Shown here in pieces: positions 1-8,738 of a DNA stretch of 64,000 nucleotides (the stretch's first letter is position 1; each line of letters opens with the position of its first letter). The position numbers were made by a program, and so were the translations under genes. This stretch comes from Halomonas sp. MCCC 1A13316 (GTDB lineage: Bacteria; Pseudomonadota; Gammaproteobacteria; Pseudomonadales; Halomonadaceae), in assembly GCF_014931605.1 (NCBI RefSeq), contig NZ_CP053382.1, positions 4,154,001 to 4,218,000 of the forward strand. Reading direction: 5' to 3'. The notes beneath the pieces are model-generated. The model saw only the letters and a program-made list of their open reading frames with translations. It had not been told where the DNA came from and did not search any database.

Positions 1-688
1 AGGTCTTGGCACCGCGGAAGACGAGCGTCCTGACCTTGTCCAGGTCGGCATAGATGGCATCCAGCCCTCCACCCACGCCCTGCAGCAGGCCCAGCGCAGT
101 CTTTTCGCCCACGCCCGGCACCCCGGGAATGTTGTCCACCTTGTCGCCCATCAGCGCCAGGAAGTCGATGATCAGCTCCGGCGGCAGGCCGAACTTGGCC
201 TTGACCCCGTCCACGTCGAGGGTCTCGTCCTTCATCGTGTTGACCAGGGTAATATGGCCATTGACCAACTGCGCCATGTCCTTGTCACCCGTGGAGATCA
301 CCGCGTCGCGCCCGGCCTCGGTGGCGAGCCGGGCCAGCGTGCCGATGACATCGTCGGCCTCGACGCCCTCGACGCACAGCAGCGGCAGCCCCAGCGCGCG
401 GACGCAGTCGTAGAGCGGCTCCACCTGGCCACGCAGGTCGTCGGGCATCGGCGGACGCTGCGCCTTGTACTCCTCGAACAGCTCGTCGCGGAAGGTCTTG
501 CCCTTGGCGTCGAACACCACCGCCATGGGGCTGTCGGGGTAGTCCTTGATCAGCCGCTTGAGCATGTTGATCACGCCCTTGATGGCACCGGTGGGCTGGC
601 CCGTGGAGGTGGTCAGCGGCGGCAAGGCGTGAAAGGCGCGGTAGAGATAGGAGGAACCATCGACGAGAACGATAGGCGTGTCGGCCAT
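1..688 (-). CDS. polA: DNA polymerase I, 5' part (runs off the window)
   Basis: DNA polymerase I removes RNA primers and fills gaps in replication and repair. Only the first 229 codons are inside the window; the gene continues beyond base 1. The visible part is the N-terminal 5'-3' exonuclease (FEN-like) domain: it starts at the ATG at 688, has the [17 protein letters not shown] motif near residues 7-23, and carries the acidic metal ligands expected of the family (about D10, D60, E110/D112/D113, D135/D137, D182/D185) followed by the helix-hairpin-helix [14 protein letters not shown]. The polymerase domain is not visible. It is divergent from the DUF2782 gene, an arrangement familiar from Pseudomonas. 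Confidence 0.96.
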   Translation of the reverse strand, partial: MADTPIVLVDGSSYLYRAFHALPPLTTSTGQPTGAIKGVINMLKRLIKDYPDSPMAVVFDAKGKTFRDELFEEYKAQRPPMPDDLRGQVEPLYDCVRALGLPLLCVEGVEADDVIGTLARLATEAGRDAVISTGDKDMAQLVNGHITLVNTMKDETLDVDGVKAKFGLPPELIIDFLALMGDKVDNIPGVPGVGEKTALGLLQGVGGGLDAIYADLDKVRTLVFRGAKT

Positions 689-847
689 GTATCGGTATCC
701 GTTGGGTCTGTGCAGGAAAATGTAATTCTGATCAGCCATGATACGCATTGCACGCCGCTTTTGCCGCCATCGTTGGGATCACGCTGTCCAACGTCATACA
801 CTGGAGTCAGTGGCAGCGATCTTCGCCTGCGCTCTTGGGAGCCCATC

Positions 848-1138
848 ATGAACGTCAATCACCGTTTCCTGGTTGTAGCACTGCTTTCCCTCGGCCTGGC
901 GGCGGCCACGCCTGCCTTGGCCCAATCCTCCGCTGATGTCGAACCCGACATCACCATTCGCCAGGAGGAGGATCGAACCATTCGCGAGTACCGCGTCAAC
1001 GGCCAGCTCTACGCCATCGAGATCCGCCCGAGCCAAGGCGCCAGCTACTTCCTGGTCGACCACGACGGCGACGGCAATTTCGAGCGTGAGGAGGGCGACC
1101 GCGTCGCAGTGCCCCAATGGGTGCTGATTCGCTTCTAG
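848..1138 (+). CDS. DUF2782 family exported protein
   Basis: Small protein of 96 residues with no known biochemical role. The ATG at 848 begins a signal peptide (MNVNHRFLVVALLSLGLAAATPALAQ), so it should be exported to the periplasm. The mature part holds two motifs typical of DUF2782: an IRQEEDRTIREYRVNGQLYAIEI stretch, split here only for description, and a VPQWVLIRF ending. The same family sits between polA and thrB in Pseudomonas, which supports the call. Longer in-frame starts upstream (from 254) overlap polA antisense and are rejected because the signal peptide begins at 848. Confidence 0.85.
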   Translation: MNVNHRFLVVALLSLGLAAATPALAQSSADVEPDITIRQEEDRTIREYRVNGQLYAIEIRPSQGASYFLVDHDGDGNFEREEGDRVAVPQWVLIRF

Positions 1139-1247
1139 CCATCACACCGGGGTTGATCGCTGGTGAACGCCGGAACGTGTCCAGCAGACGTGCATCGAAG
1201 TGCCAAGACGCTACAATAGGCGGCTTGGCAACCTGGGCGAGAGACAC

Positions 1248-2210
1248 ATGGCCGTATTCACCCCGTTGAGCGACGCACAGGTCGCGGAGTTTCTCAGGCG
1301 TTTCGACGTCGGCAACCTGGTTTCCCTGGAGGGAGTCGCCGGGGGTACCGAGAACACCACCTTCTTCGTCACTACCGACCGCCGCGAGCTGGTGCTGACG
1401 CTGTTCGAGCAGGGCGAACACGAGGAGCTGCCGTTCTTCGTCGATCTGCTCGACTATCTCGACGAGCATCGCCTGCCAGTGCCGGGACCGGTGCACGATC
1501 GCGAGGGCATCGCCCTGCACAGCCTGGCCGGCAAGCCCTCGCTGCTGTTTCCCCGGCTGCCAGGTCGCCACCCCATGGCGCCCAACCTGATGCAGTGCCA
1601 GGCCCTGGGTGACGCGCTGGGACGCATGCATGCGGTATCCCAACATTTTCCCGGCCACCGCCCCAACCCACGCGACCTCAACTGGCTCGTGGCCATGCAC
1701 CACAGGGTCTTGGGCTACCTCTCGCCCGAGGATCAGGCCCTGATGAAGGACGAAGTGGAAATCTACCAGGGCGTATTCGGCGCTGCCTCCGAGCTGCCCC
1801 ACGGGGCGCTGCACGGCGACCTGTTTCGCGACAACACCCTGTTCGAAGGCGACCGGCTGGGTGGCATCATCGATTTTTACAATGGCTGTACCGGTGATTT
1901 GCTGTTCGATCTGGCCATCGTGATCAACGATTGGGCGTCGGGCCCCGAGGGGCAACTGGACCGCGAACGCCACGATGCCATCCTGTGCGCCTACCAGGCC
2001 CGCCGCCCGCTGACAGACGACGAACGCGAGGTGTGGCCGACGATGCTACGCATGACAGCCCTGCGCTACTGGCTCTCGCGCCTGCTGGTGGTCTACGTGG
2101 ACCCGCCGGCCCACGACCTGACGCCACACGACCCGGCGCAATTCCATACCATTCTTACGGCACGCCTGAAACATGGCGCCCTGCCCCTGCCTGAAGCGAG
2201 CAATACATGA
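1248..2210 (+). CDS. thrB: Homoserine kinase, aminoglycoside-phosphotransferase type
   Basis: Phosphorylates L-homoserine with ATP to O-phosphohomoserine, the step before threonine synthase. The 320-residue protein belongs to the APH/choline-kinase fold type of ThrB found in Pseudomonas, not to the GHMP type of E. coli. Visible motifs are the catalytic loop HGDLFRDN (about 189-196) and the Mg-binding IIDFYNG (about 207-213). I chose the ATG at 1248 (MAVFTPLSDAQV), which matches family N-termini; an in-frame ATG at 1200 adds 16 basic residues without similarity. A TACAAT hexamer at 1212-1217 could be its -10 element. The stop codon overlaps the speA start in ATGA, implying translational coupling. 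Confidence 0.93.
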   Translation: MAVFTPLSDAQVAEFLRRFDVGNLVSLEGVAGGTENTTFFVTTDRRELVLTLFEQGEHEELPFFVDLLDYLDEHRLPVPGPVHDREGIALHSLAGKPSLLFPRLPGRHPMAPNLMQCQALGDALGRMHAVSQHFPGHRPNPRDLNWLVAMHHRVLGYLSPEDQALMKDEVEIYQGVFGAASELPHGALHGDLFRDNTLFEGDRLGGIIDFYNGCTGDLLFDLAIVINDWASGPEGQLDRERHDAILCAYQARRPLTDDEREVWPTMLRMTALRYWLSRLLVVYVDPPAHDLTPHDPAQFHTILTARLKHGALPLPEASNT

Positions 2211-4129
2211 GCCTATCCATGGGAGCTGCCTCCGGCCCCGCCCAGCGGGCGCGCCGTACCTGGAACATCGATCAGTGGGGCAGCGGCTACTTCGACGTCG
2301 ACGACAGCGGCCACGCCCTGGTGCGCCCGCTGGGTAGCGAGGCCGAAGGGCCTGCCTTGCCGCTGGCCCCGCTGGTGGACCAACTACGCGAGGCCGGCCT
2401 GCGTCTGCCGGTGTTGGTACGTTTCAGCGATATCCTGCATGACCGCGTCGAACAGCTGTGCGAGGCCTTCGACCTGGCCATGACCGAGGAGGAGTACATC
2501 GGCGGCTACACCGCCGTCTACCCGATCAAGGTCAACCAGCAGCGCCGCGTGGTCGAGGAGATTCTCGCCACCCGCGAGCGCGGCCACGGCCGGGTCGGCC
2601 TCGAGGCCGGCAGCAAGCCGGAACTGCTGGCCGTGCTGGCGCTCTCCGCCGACGGTCCTTCGCTGATCGTATGCAACGGCTACAAGGACCGCGAGTACAT
2701 CCGCCTGGCGTTGATGGGCGAAAAGCTCGGCCACCGCGTCTACCTGGTGGTGGAGAAGTTCTCCGAGCTGCCGCTGATCCTCGAGGAAGCCCAGAACCTC
2801 GGTGTCACCCCGCGCATCGGCCTGCGTGCCCGCCTGGCCTCAGTGGGCATGGGCAAGTGGCAGGACACGGGCGGCGAAAAGTCCAAGTTCGGGCTCACCG
2901 CCAGCCAGATGCTGGCGGTGGTGGAGCGCCTGCGCGAAGCCGATTCACTGGCCAGCCTGCAGCTGGTGCATTTCCACCTGGGCTCGCAGATCGCCAACAT
3001 CCGCGACATCCAGGTCGGCCTGCGCGAGTGTGCGCGCTTCTACCAGAGCCTGCTGGCGTTGGGCGCGCCGATCGACACCGTCGACGTCGGTGGCGGTCTG
3101 GGCATCGATTACGAAGGCACCCGTTCGCGCAGCTTCTGCTCGATCAACTACTCCATGCGCGAGTATGCCCGCAACGTGGTCAGCGCCTTCGCGCAGGCCT
3201 GCAATGAGGCGGAGATCCCCCACCCACATCTGATCAGCGAGTCCGGCCGCGCCCTCACCGCCCATCATGCGGTGCTGATCGCCAACGTGATCGGCGAGGA
3301 GCGGGTCAACGACAAGGCGCCTGCGCGCCTGGCCGAGGACGACCCGCAGCTGGACGAACTGTGGCGCGTGCACGATCTGCTGGGCAACTCGGTGGAACCG
3401 CGCGAGCTGGTGGAGGCCTGGCACGACCTGCTCCAGGCGATGAGCGAGATGCACGACCGCTTTCTCATGGGGCTCGCCGACATCACCGTGCGCGCCGAGT
3501 CGGAAGGGGTCTACTTCGCCGCCTGCGCGCGCCTGCGCGAGAAACTCGACAGCCGCAACCGCGCCCACCGCGAGATCATCGACGAACTCGCCGAGAAGCT
3601 CGCCGACAAGCTGTTCGTCAACTTCTCGCTGTTCCAGTCGGTACCCGACGTATGGGGCATCGACCAGATCTTCCCGGTACTGCCGCTGACCGGTCTCAAC
3701 CGTGAGCCCACCCGCCGCGGTGTGATCCAGGACATCACCTGTGACAGTGACGGCCGTATCGACGGCTACGTCGACGGCCAGGGCGTGGAGACCACCCTGC
3801 CGTTGCCGGAATGGCGCGAGGACGAGGAGCGCCTGCTGGGCTTCTTCCTGGTCGGCGCCTACCAGGAGATACTCGGCGACCTGCACAACCTGTTCGGCGA
3901 TACCGACTCCGTCGATGCCGCCCTCGACGAGAATGGCGACTGGGTGCTGAGCCACGCCCAGCAGGGCGACCGGGTTTCCGACGTGCTCGCCTACGTCAAC
4001 TTCGACGCCAAGGTGCTGCGCGACCGACTCGCCGGCCAGCTGCACGAGAGCGGCCTCTCCGCAGAGGAGCAGGCACAGTTTCTCGACGACCTCTCCGCCG
4101 GCCTGCAGGGCTATACCTACCTGGAGTGA
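2207..4129 (+). CDS. speA: Biosynthetic arginine decarboxylase
   Basis: PLP enzyme that converts arginine to agmatine and CO2 for putrescine synthesis. At 640 residues it is the usual length for the SpeA group of fold-III decarboxylases. The PLP lysine is expected in YPIKVNQQ (K108); other family motifs are LEAGSKPEL, the HFHLGSQI segment, the glycine loop VDVGGGLGIDYEG, and the SESGRALTAHHAVL segment near residue 345. The start ATG overlaps the thrB stop by 4 bases. An intrinsic terminator follows at 4154-4184. No attenuator or polyamine-responsive element is evident. Confidence 0.95.
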   Translation: MSLSMGAASGPAQRARRTWNIDQWGSGYFDVDDSGHALVRPLGSEAEGPALPLAPLVDQLREAGLRLPVLVRFSDILHDRVEQLCEAFDLAMTEEEYIGGYTAVYPIKVNQQRRVVEEILATRERGHGRVGLEAGSKPELLAVLALSADGPSLIVCNGYKDREYIRLALMGEKLGHRVYLVVEKFSELPLILEEAQNLGVTPRIGLRARLASVGMGKWQDTGGEKSKFGLTASQMLAVVERLREADSLASLQLVHFHLGSQIANIRDIQVGLRECARFYQSLLALGAPIDTVDVGGGLGIDYEGTRSRSFCSINYSMREYARNVVSAFAQACNEAEIPHPHLISESGRALTAHHAVLIANVIGEERVNDKAPARLAEDDPQLDELWRVHDLLGNSVEPRELVEAWHDLLQAMSEMHDRFLMGLADITVRAESEGVYFAACARLREKLDSRNRAHREIIDELAEKLADKLFVNFSLFQSVPDVWGIDQIFPVLPLTGLNREPTRRGVIQDITCDSDGRIDGYVDGQGVETTLPLPEWREDEERLLGFFLVGAYQEILGDLHNLFGDTDSVDAALDENGDWVLSHAQQGDRVSDVLAYVNFDAKVLRDRLAGQLHESGLSAEEQAQFLDDLSAGLQGYTYLE

Positions 4130-4153
4130 ACGGCACACTCGCTATATGGCGAT

Positions 4154-4184
4154 ACGCCCCTCGGCCATGCCGAGGGGCGTTTTT
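4154..4184 (+). terminator. Intrinsic terminator after speA
   Basis: An 11-bp perfect stem (4154-4164 with 4170-4180) closes a 5-nt loop and is followed directly by a short T run (4180-4184). It lies 25 bases after the speA stop and before the oppositely oriented FAH-family gene. Confidence 0.85.
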
Positions 4185-4221
4185 GTGAAGCGCTTTGTGA
4201 AGCAAAGGGCCCGCTGGAAGC

Positions 4222-4887
4222 CTATTCTGCCACCTGTCCGCTGACCTCCAGCCCGCCGGTCAGGCTCAGGCGCAGGGTAGCGCCACGCTGCAGTTCACCG
4301 ACGCCCGCGGGCGTGCCGGTCAGCACCACATCGCCGGGATCGAGAGTGAAATGGCGGCTCATTTCGGCGACCAGGGTGGGAACCGGGAACAGCATATCGG
4401 CACCTTCGCCGTGCTGACGTAGTTCGCCGTTGATCTCCAGCTCGAAGCTCAAGGCACTCCAGTTCGGCACCCGATCGAGGGGCAGGAAATCGGTCAACGG
4501 ACAGGCGCCATCGAAGGCTTTGGCCACCTCCCAAGGATGGCCTTTCTCCTTGAGGCGCGCCTGCAAGTCGCGCAGGGTCAGGTCGAGGGCCAGGCCGATG
4601 CCGACGATGGCTCGCTCGGCCTCGCCGGGAGTCGCGTGGCTGAGCCGTTCGCCGATCAACAGCGCCAGCTCGGCCTCGTAGTGCACCTCCCCACGCGCGA
4701 ACGGGGCCTCAATGGGCGCATCGAAGCTGGCCGCACTGGTCGCCGGCTTGATGAACAGCAGCGGCTCGCTGGGTATCGGGTTGTTCAGTTCCTTGGCGTG
4801 ATCGGCGTAATTGCGACCGACGCAGACGATCTTGCCAAGCGGGTGGGAAAACGCCTGGCCATCGGTGAAACGGGGGACAAAGCGCAT
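4222..4887 (-). CDS. Fumarylacetoacetate hydrolase family protein (acylpyruvase-like)
   Basis: A 221-residue single-domain FAH-superfamily hydrolase, the size of the YcgM/FAHD1 group that cleaves acylpyruvates or decarboxylates oxaloacetate in the cytoplasm. It has the family start KIVCVGRNYADHAKEL, the metal-binding acidic residues in VHYEAELALLIG, and the C-terminal GDVVLTGTPAGVG motif. The substrate cannot be told from sequence. The ATG at 4887 follows a purine-rich ribosome site (GGAGAAG); the upstream in-frame ATG at 4932 adds only basic residues. It stands alone between speA and ectD, in the same direction as ectD. Confidence 0.85.
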   Translation of the reverse strand: MRFVPRFTDGQAFSHPLGKIVCVGRNYADHAKELNNPIPSEPLLFIKPATSAASFDAPIEAPFARGEVHYEAELALLIGERLSHATPGEAERAIVGIGLALDLTLRDLQARLKEKGHPWEVAKAFDGACPLTDFLPLDRVPNWSALSFELEINGELRQHGEGADMLFPVPTLVAEMSRHFTLDPGDVVLTGTPAGVGELQRGATLRLSLTGGLEVSGQVAE

Positions 4888-4995
4888 GGCGGGTCTTCTC
4901 CTTCTCGTTAGGCGTCCGCATCTCGGCGACAAGCCTCATAGTCTACCTCACCATACGCCCTGTTCCATCCTATCGTCCGCGACCCGACGATGCGA

Positions 4996-5988
4996 TCATC
5001 CTTCCGGCGCCCATGGCTCGTCCGGCGAATGCGCCAGGAAGTTCGGGCGTCGGCGGCGTGCCGCGAAGGGCTCGACACAGGCATTGTCACCCCGGTTGTA
5101 GACAAAGAAGACGTTGCTGCGCGGGTCCGGCGACATGTTGGCATTCGAGCCGTGCAGCGTATTGCAGTCGAACAGCAGCAGGCCGCCAGCGGCCCCTTTC
5201 GGCGCCTCGATACCATGGCGGGTGACCAGCTCACGCAGCGCCTCGCGTCCGGGCACGCCGAATTCCTGGCGCTTCAGCGACTGGCGGTGATGATCCCCCG
5301 GCGTCTCGCCCAGGCACGGCACGAAGACCCTGTGCGAGCCGGGAATCAGCATCAGCGGGCCATTGAACTCGTGGTTGTCGGTCAGCACGATCGAGGCGCT
5401 GACGGCGTGCATGGCCGGCATGCCATCCTCAGCGTGCCAGGTCTCGAAGTCGGAGTGCCAGCTGAAGCCCTTGCCCTCAAAGCCCGGCTTGTAGTTGATG
5501 CGCGACTGATGCACGTAGGCGTCACCGCCGAGGATCTGGCGCACCCGGCCCACCAGGCGCTCGTCGCTTGCCAGGGTGGCGAAGCGCTCGGACAGGTAAT
5601 GCACCGCAAACAGCGAACGGATCTCCTGGCTGTCGGGCTCGGTGATGCTGAAGTCGCGGCCGCGGAAGTCGTCGCAATTGAGCAGTTCGCTCAGTTGCCG
5701 ACGCAGCTCGTCGAGCTCTTCACCGCTGATGAAGCCGGGCTCGAACAAAAAACCCTTGCGCTCGAATTCGTCGAGTTGCGCCTGGCTCAACGGCCCCTCG
5801 TCGACGCTACCACGCACCACACCCTCCTGACGCTCCAGCCAAAGAGTGTCGAGCGGCTTGGCCAGCCGGGTAGGATAGGGGTCGCGCATGCGGTCGAGCA
5901 CGCTGTCGACCTGGGCGGTCATGGTGTCGGCGCCGATATAGTCGGTCACCTGCTTCAGCTTACGGTCGGACGAAGTCTGCACTGTCAT
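4996..5988 (-). CDS. ectD: Ectoine hydroxylase
   Basis: Fe(II)/2-oxoglutarate dioxygenase that turns ectoine into 5-hydroxyectoine, a compatible solute of halophiles. At 330 residues it matches known EctD proteins in length and carries the EctD signature FSWHSDFETWHAEDGMP (about 175-191), which supplies the iron ligands H178 and D180; the third ligand is H279 in TLHGSN. A strong ribosome site, AGGAGGTGAT, lies just upstream of the ATG at 5988. ectABC is not in the window, so ectD stands apart from the ectoine genes, as known for Halomonas elongata. A plausible promoter lies at 6087-6115. Confidence 0.95.
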   Translation of the reverse strand: MTVQTSSDRKLKQVTDYIGADTMTAQVDSVLDRMRDPYPTRLAKPLDTLWLERQEGVVRGSVDEGPLSQAQLDEFERKGFLFEPGFISGEELDELRRQLSELLNCDDFRGRDFSITEPDSQEIRSLFAVHYLSERFATLASDERLVGRVRQILGGDAYVHQSRINYKPGFEGKGFSWHSDFETWHAEDGMPAMHAVSASIVLTDNHEFNGPLMLIPGSHRVFVPCLGETPGDHHRQSLKRQEFGVPGREALRELVTRHGIEAPKGAAGGLLLFDCNTLHGSNANMSPDPRSNVFFVYNRGDNACVEPFAARRRRPNFLAHSPDEPWAPEG

Positions 5989-6086
5989 CCAATCACCTCC
6001 TGTGTATCCGTGATCAGTTTCAGTCCCAACTCGTGCAACGGCGTGCAGCCGTGGTGGGGAGGCCTCAGAGAGACCTTTGCAGCGTT

Positions 6087-6115
6087 GATGTAGTGGCGAT
6101 GCGCTGCGCTTTCAA
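6087..6115 (-). promoter_or_regulatory. Possible sigma-70 promoter of ectD
   Basis: On the minus strand TTGAAA (6110-6115) is followed after 17 bases by TACATC (6087-6092), about 100 bases upstream of the ectD start. Assignment rests on hexamer match and spacing only. Osmotic control is common for ectD, but nothing here proves it. Confidence 0.4.
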
Positions 6116-6234
6116 GAGTGCTGCGTTCGACATGGCATCGGCCTGGCTCGCCTTGTTACATTAGTGCCTCCATTGAGCTCCGGTTCGTCACCACCTCGCT
6201 CCGCTCCCTGTTTCATCAGCCAGGAGACCCTGCC

Positions 6235-6774
6235 ATGCCGCAGACACCGCCAACCCCTCCTCAAGGCCGCTGGGAGCGGCGTTTCGAACGCTTGCTATGG
6301 AGCAGCCGCTTTCTCGTGCTGCTTGCCGTCATCCCCAGCCTGGCGGCTGCCCTGGCGCTTTTCATCATCGGTACCATGGACATCCTCAAGCTGGTTCTCG
6401 CCACTGCCGGGTATTATCTCGTCGGGACCGGGCCAGACATTCACGACACTGTCGTGCCCAGCGTGGTCATGGCCGTGGATATCTACCTGGTGGCAATCGT
6501 GCTGCTGATCTTCGGGCTCGGCGTCTATCGGCTGTTCGTTTCGCCCATCGAGCAGGCCGAAGAGCACGCCACGGCACACCCCTTCAACGTCCAGTCCTTC
6601 GATCAGCTCAAGGACAAGATCGCCCGAGTCGTCATCCTCGCGGTAATCATCGAATTCTTCCGCGCCGTCGTCGACATTCGCTTCCAGACGCCCCTGGAAG
6701 CCATCTATCTGGCGCTGTCGGTGCTGGCACTGGCAGGCGCTCTTTACCTGATGAACCTTGCCCAGAAGCACTGA
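6235..6774 (+). CDS. yqhA: YqhA family (UPF0114) inner-membrane protein
   Basis: A 179-residue protein of the UPF0114/YqhA family, with no established function. It shows four hydrophobic segments: about residues 22-48, 75-100, 130-150 (VVILAVIIEFFRAVVDI) and 155-175. The family-typical VYRLFVSPIE follows the second segment. The ATG at 6235 follows an AGGAGA ribosome site at a good distance; the ORF could be extended to 6118 but the extra part has no similarity. It is monocistronic and ends before the bidirectional terminator at 6828-6853. Confidence 0.85.
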   Translation: MPQTPPTPPQGRWERRFERLLWSSRFLVLLAVIPSLAAALALFIIGTMDILKLVLATAGYYLVGTGPDIHDTVVPSVVMAVDIYLVAIVLLIFGLGVYRLFVSPIEQAEEHATAHPFNVQSFDQLKDKIARVVILAVIIEFFRAVVDIRFQTPLEAIYLALSVLALAGALYLMNLAQKH

Positions 6775-6827
6775 GGAACCAGCCCCGTCCCTGCCCCAGG
6801 AGAGCAGGGCAGTCTGGCCTGAACGCA

Positions 6828-6853
6828 AAAAACCGCCCATCGAGGCGGTTTTT
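6828..6853. terminator. Bidirectional terminator between yqhA and the tRNA operon
   Basis: A perfect 10-bp inverted repeat (6828-6837 with 6844-6853, loop of 6) made of A5-CCGCC and GGCGG-T5. It can end yqhA on the plus strand and the tRNA-Thr transcript on the minus strand. Confidence 0.85.
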
Positions 6854-6900
6854 AATAGCTGCAAGTCGCTGATTTTCCGTAATGCCATCCAACTTGAGGA

Positions 6901-6976
<76 letters not shown>

Positions 6977-7019
6977 TCGGGACCGATCCAGGCGAATTGC
7001 AGATCGGATAGGGTTGGCG

Positions 7020-7094
7020 TGGCTGGGGTACCAGGATTCGAACCTGGGAATGCCGATACCAAAAACCGGTGCCTTACCACTTGGCTATACCCCA
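7020..7094 (-). tRNA. tRNA-Gln (anticodon TTG)
   Basis: 75 nt with encoded CCA (7020-7022). Acceptor TGGGGTA/TACCCCA, anticodon loop TTTTGGT with anticodon TTG, T arm GGTTCGA. Middle gene of the Phe-Gln-Thr operon. Confidence 0.95.
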
Positions 7095-7100
7095 GCAGAT

Positions 7101-7176
7101 TGGTGGCCAGAGACGGAATCGAACCGCCGACACGGGGATTTTCAATCCCCTGCTCTACCGACTGAGCTATCTGGCC
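7101..7176 (-). tRNA. tRNA-Phe (anticodon GAA)
   Basis: 76 nt with encoded CCA (7101-7103). Acceptor GGCCAGA/TCTGGCC; anticodon stem GGGGA/TCCCC closes loop TTGAAAA with anticodon GAA. First gene after the promoter at 7193-7221. Confidence 0.95.
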
Positions 7177-7192
7177 GCTGCCAACGGTGCGT

Positions 7193-7221
7193 ATTAAACA
7201 AGATCAGCCGTGCAGCGTCAA
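7193..7221 (-). promoter_or_regulatory. Promoter of the tRNA Phe-Gln-Thr operon
   Basis: Minus-strand TTGACG (7216-7221) and TTTAAT (7193-7198) are separated by exactly 17 bases, followed by a GC-rich discriminator (ACGCACCG), the design of stringently controlled stable-RNA promoters. The first tRNA starts about 17 bases after the -10 element. Confidence 0.8.
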
Positions 7222-7268
7222 GCCTTTCGTTTCATGCAGATGCCGCGGCCCAGCCGGTACCGTTCGGG

Positions 7269-7541
7269 CTAGCGCTCGGGCGGTACGTAGCCCTCCGCCT
7301 GATCGGTTTCGCGATTGTCGAGGAAAAGCTCCATCTGCTCGTTGAGGTAGGCCCGCGCCTCGGGATCGAGCATGTTGAGGTGCTTCTCGTTGATCAGCCG
7401 GGTCTGCAGCGCCTGCCACTCCTCCCAGGCGCGCTTCGACACGCTGGCCTGGATAGCCTGGCCCTTCTTTCCCGGCAGCGGCGGGAACGGCAACGCTTCT
7501 AGCTCTTGCTGATACTTGCGACAGAAAACGGTCTGGCTCAT
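7269..7541 (-). CDS. yggX: YggX family Fe(2+)-trafficking protein
   Basis: A 90-residue cytoplasmic protein of the YggX family, linked in enterobacteria to protection of iron-sulfur clusters from oxidation. It begins MSQTVFCRKYQQELEAL with the conserved Cys7 and contains the family's WEEWQALQTRLINEKHLN and ARAYLNEQMELFL segments. It lies 31 bases downstream of mutY in the same direction. The mutY-yggX pair is conserved in E. coli, where both are tied to oxidative damage and MutY is itself an iron-sulfur protein. Translation probably follows from the mutY transcript. Confidence 0.93.
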   Translation of the reverse strand: MSQTVFCRKYQQELEALPFPPLPGKKGQAIQASVSKRAWEEWQALQTRLINEKHLNMLDPEARAYLNEQMELFLDNRETDQAEGYVPPER

Positions 7542-7572
7542 GGAATCTCCTGATTTTTAGATGGCCGGACGC

Positions 7573-8664
7573 TCAAGGCCCCTCCGGTGCAGCCAGGGCA
7601 AACGGAGCGAGCGAGGCCAGCAGCGACTTCACCGGCGCCGCCAGACCTATGCGCCCGGGATTGCCTGGATCGTACCAGCATCGCGCCTCGCCGACCGAAT
7701 CCAGCCCGACGACCCGCGCCGGTTGGGGCGTGATCTCTAGCTTGAAGTGACTGAAGGTGTGGCTGAAGGCCGGCCAGTTCGGCTGGAGCGCCGCCCCGGG
7801 AGCGTGCACGTCGAGCCAGTCTCGAAGAGCCACCAGATCGTCGAACTGGGGCAAGCCCCACAACCCGCCCCACAGCCCACTGGCCGGGCGCTGCTCGAGC
7901 AGCACCCGGCCCCCGCTATCCTGCAAGACCAGCATCAGCGTGGTGCGTGTCGGCAGTGCCTTCTTGGGCTTGGGTTCGGGAAAGCGGCGCTGCTCGCCGC
8001 GTGCGTGAGCCACGCAGACGTCGACGAACGGGCAGCGACTGCATTCGGGCGTTCCACGCCGGCACAAGGTGGCGCCGAGGTCCATCATTGCCTGGGTGTA
8101 GTCGACTACCCTTTCCTCGGGTGTGTAGTGCTCGGCCAGCGCCCACAGCCTGCGCTCCACCGCTGGCCGCCCCGGCCAGCCTTCCACGGCGTGCAGCCGC
8201 GACAGGCTGCGCTTGACGTTGCCATCCAGGATCACCGCCCGCTGGCCGGTGCTCTGGGCGATGATCGCCCCGGCTGTGGAGCAGCCGATGCCGGGCAGCC
8301 CGGCCAGGGCCTCGAGGCTTGCCACCGGCAGCTCACCGCCGTGCTCGGCCATTAGCCGCTGCGCCGCCTTGTGCAGGTTGCGCCCGCGGGCGTAGTAGCC
8401 AAGCCCGGTCCACAGATGCAGCACTTCGTCTTGAGAGGCCTCGGCGAGCTCTGCAAGCGTAGGAAAGCGGTCCATGAAGCGCTCGAAATAGGGAATGACG
8501 GTCGCCACCTGGGTCTGCTGCAGCATGATCTCGGAAACCCAGACCCGGTAGGGTGTGCGCTGGCATTGCCAAGGCAGGTCGTGGCGACCGTGACGATTGA
8601 ACCAGTCCAGCAGGCGGCGCTGGAATTCGGCGGCTTCAAGAACCGGCTCAGGCATTTCGCGCAT
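7573..8664 (-). CDS. mutY: A/G-specific adenine DNA glycosylase
   Basis: Removes adenine mispaired with 8-oxoguanine. The 363-residue protein has the catalytic glutamate in WVSEIMLQQTQV (E45), the helix-hairpin-helix GLPGIGCSTAG (about 122-132), catalytic Asp147 in ILDGNVKR, and a 4Fe-4S loop with cysteines 201, 208, 211 and 217 (C-x6-C-x2-C-x5-C). The C-terminal 120 residues form the MutT-like domain that recognises 8-oxoG. ATG at 8664 or the one two codons later are both possible. It is followed by yggX and preceded by the strong asmA terminator at 8690-8717. Confidence 0.96.
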   Translation of the reverse strand: MREMPEPVLEAAEFQRRLLDWFNRHGRHDLPWQCQRTPYRVWVSEIMLQQTQVATVIPYFERFMDRFPTLAELAEASQDEVLHLWTGLGYYARGRNLHKAAQRLMAEHGGELPVASLEALAGLPGIGCSTAGAIIAQSTGQRAVILDGNVKRSLSRLHAVEGWPGRPAVERRLWALAEHYTPEERVVDYTQAMMDLGATLCRRGTPECSRCPFVDVCVAHARGEQRRFPEPKPKKALPTRTTLMLVLQDSGGRVLLEQRPASGLWGGLWGLPQFDDLVALRDWLDVHAPGAALQPNWPAFSHTFSHFKLEITPQPARVVGLDSVGEARCWYDPGNPGRIGLAAPVKSLLASLAPFALAAPEGP

Positions 8665-8689
8665 GAACCACCTTCACACAGACGTGACG

Positions 8690-8717
8690 AAAAAAAGCGC
8701 CGACTGTGAGTCGGCGC
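8690..8717 (-). terminator. Intrinsic terminator of the panZ-asmA operon
   Basis: On the minus strand a perfect 9-bp stem (8709-8717 with 8697-8705) closes a 3-nt loop and runs straight into seven T residues (A run at 8690-8696 on the plus strand). It separates asmA from mutY. Confidence 0.92.
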
Positions 8718-8738
8718 AGGGACTGGCTTGTTGGGTCA

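Noticed and set aside
254..847. N-terminal extension of the DUF2782 frame up to 254
   Set aside because: It is antisense to polA; the signal peptide starts at 848.
2945..4138. 397-codon open frame antisense to speA
   Set aside because: Shadow of speA codon bias; low-complexity product.
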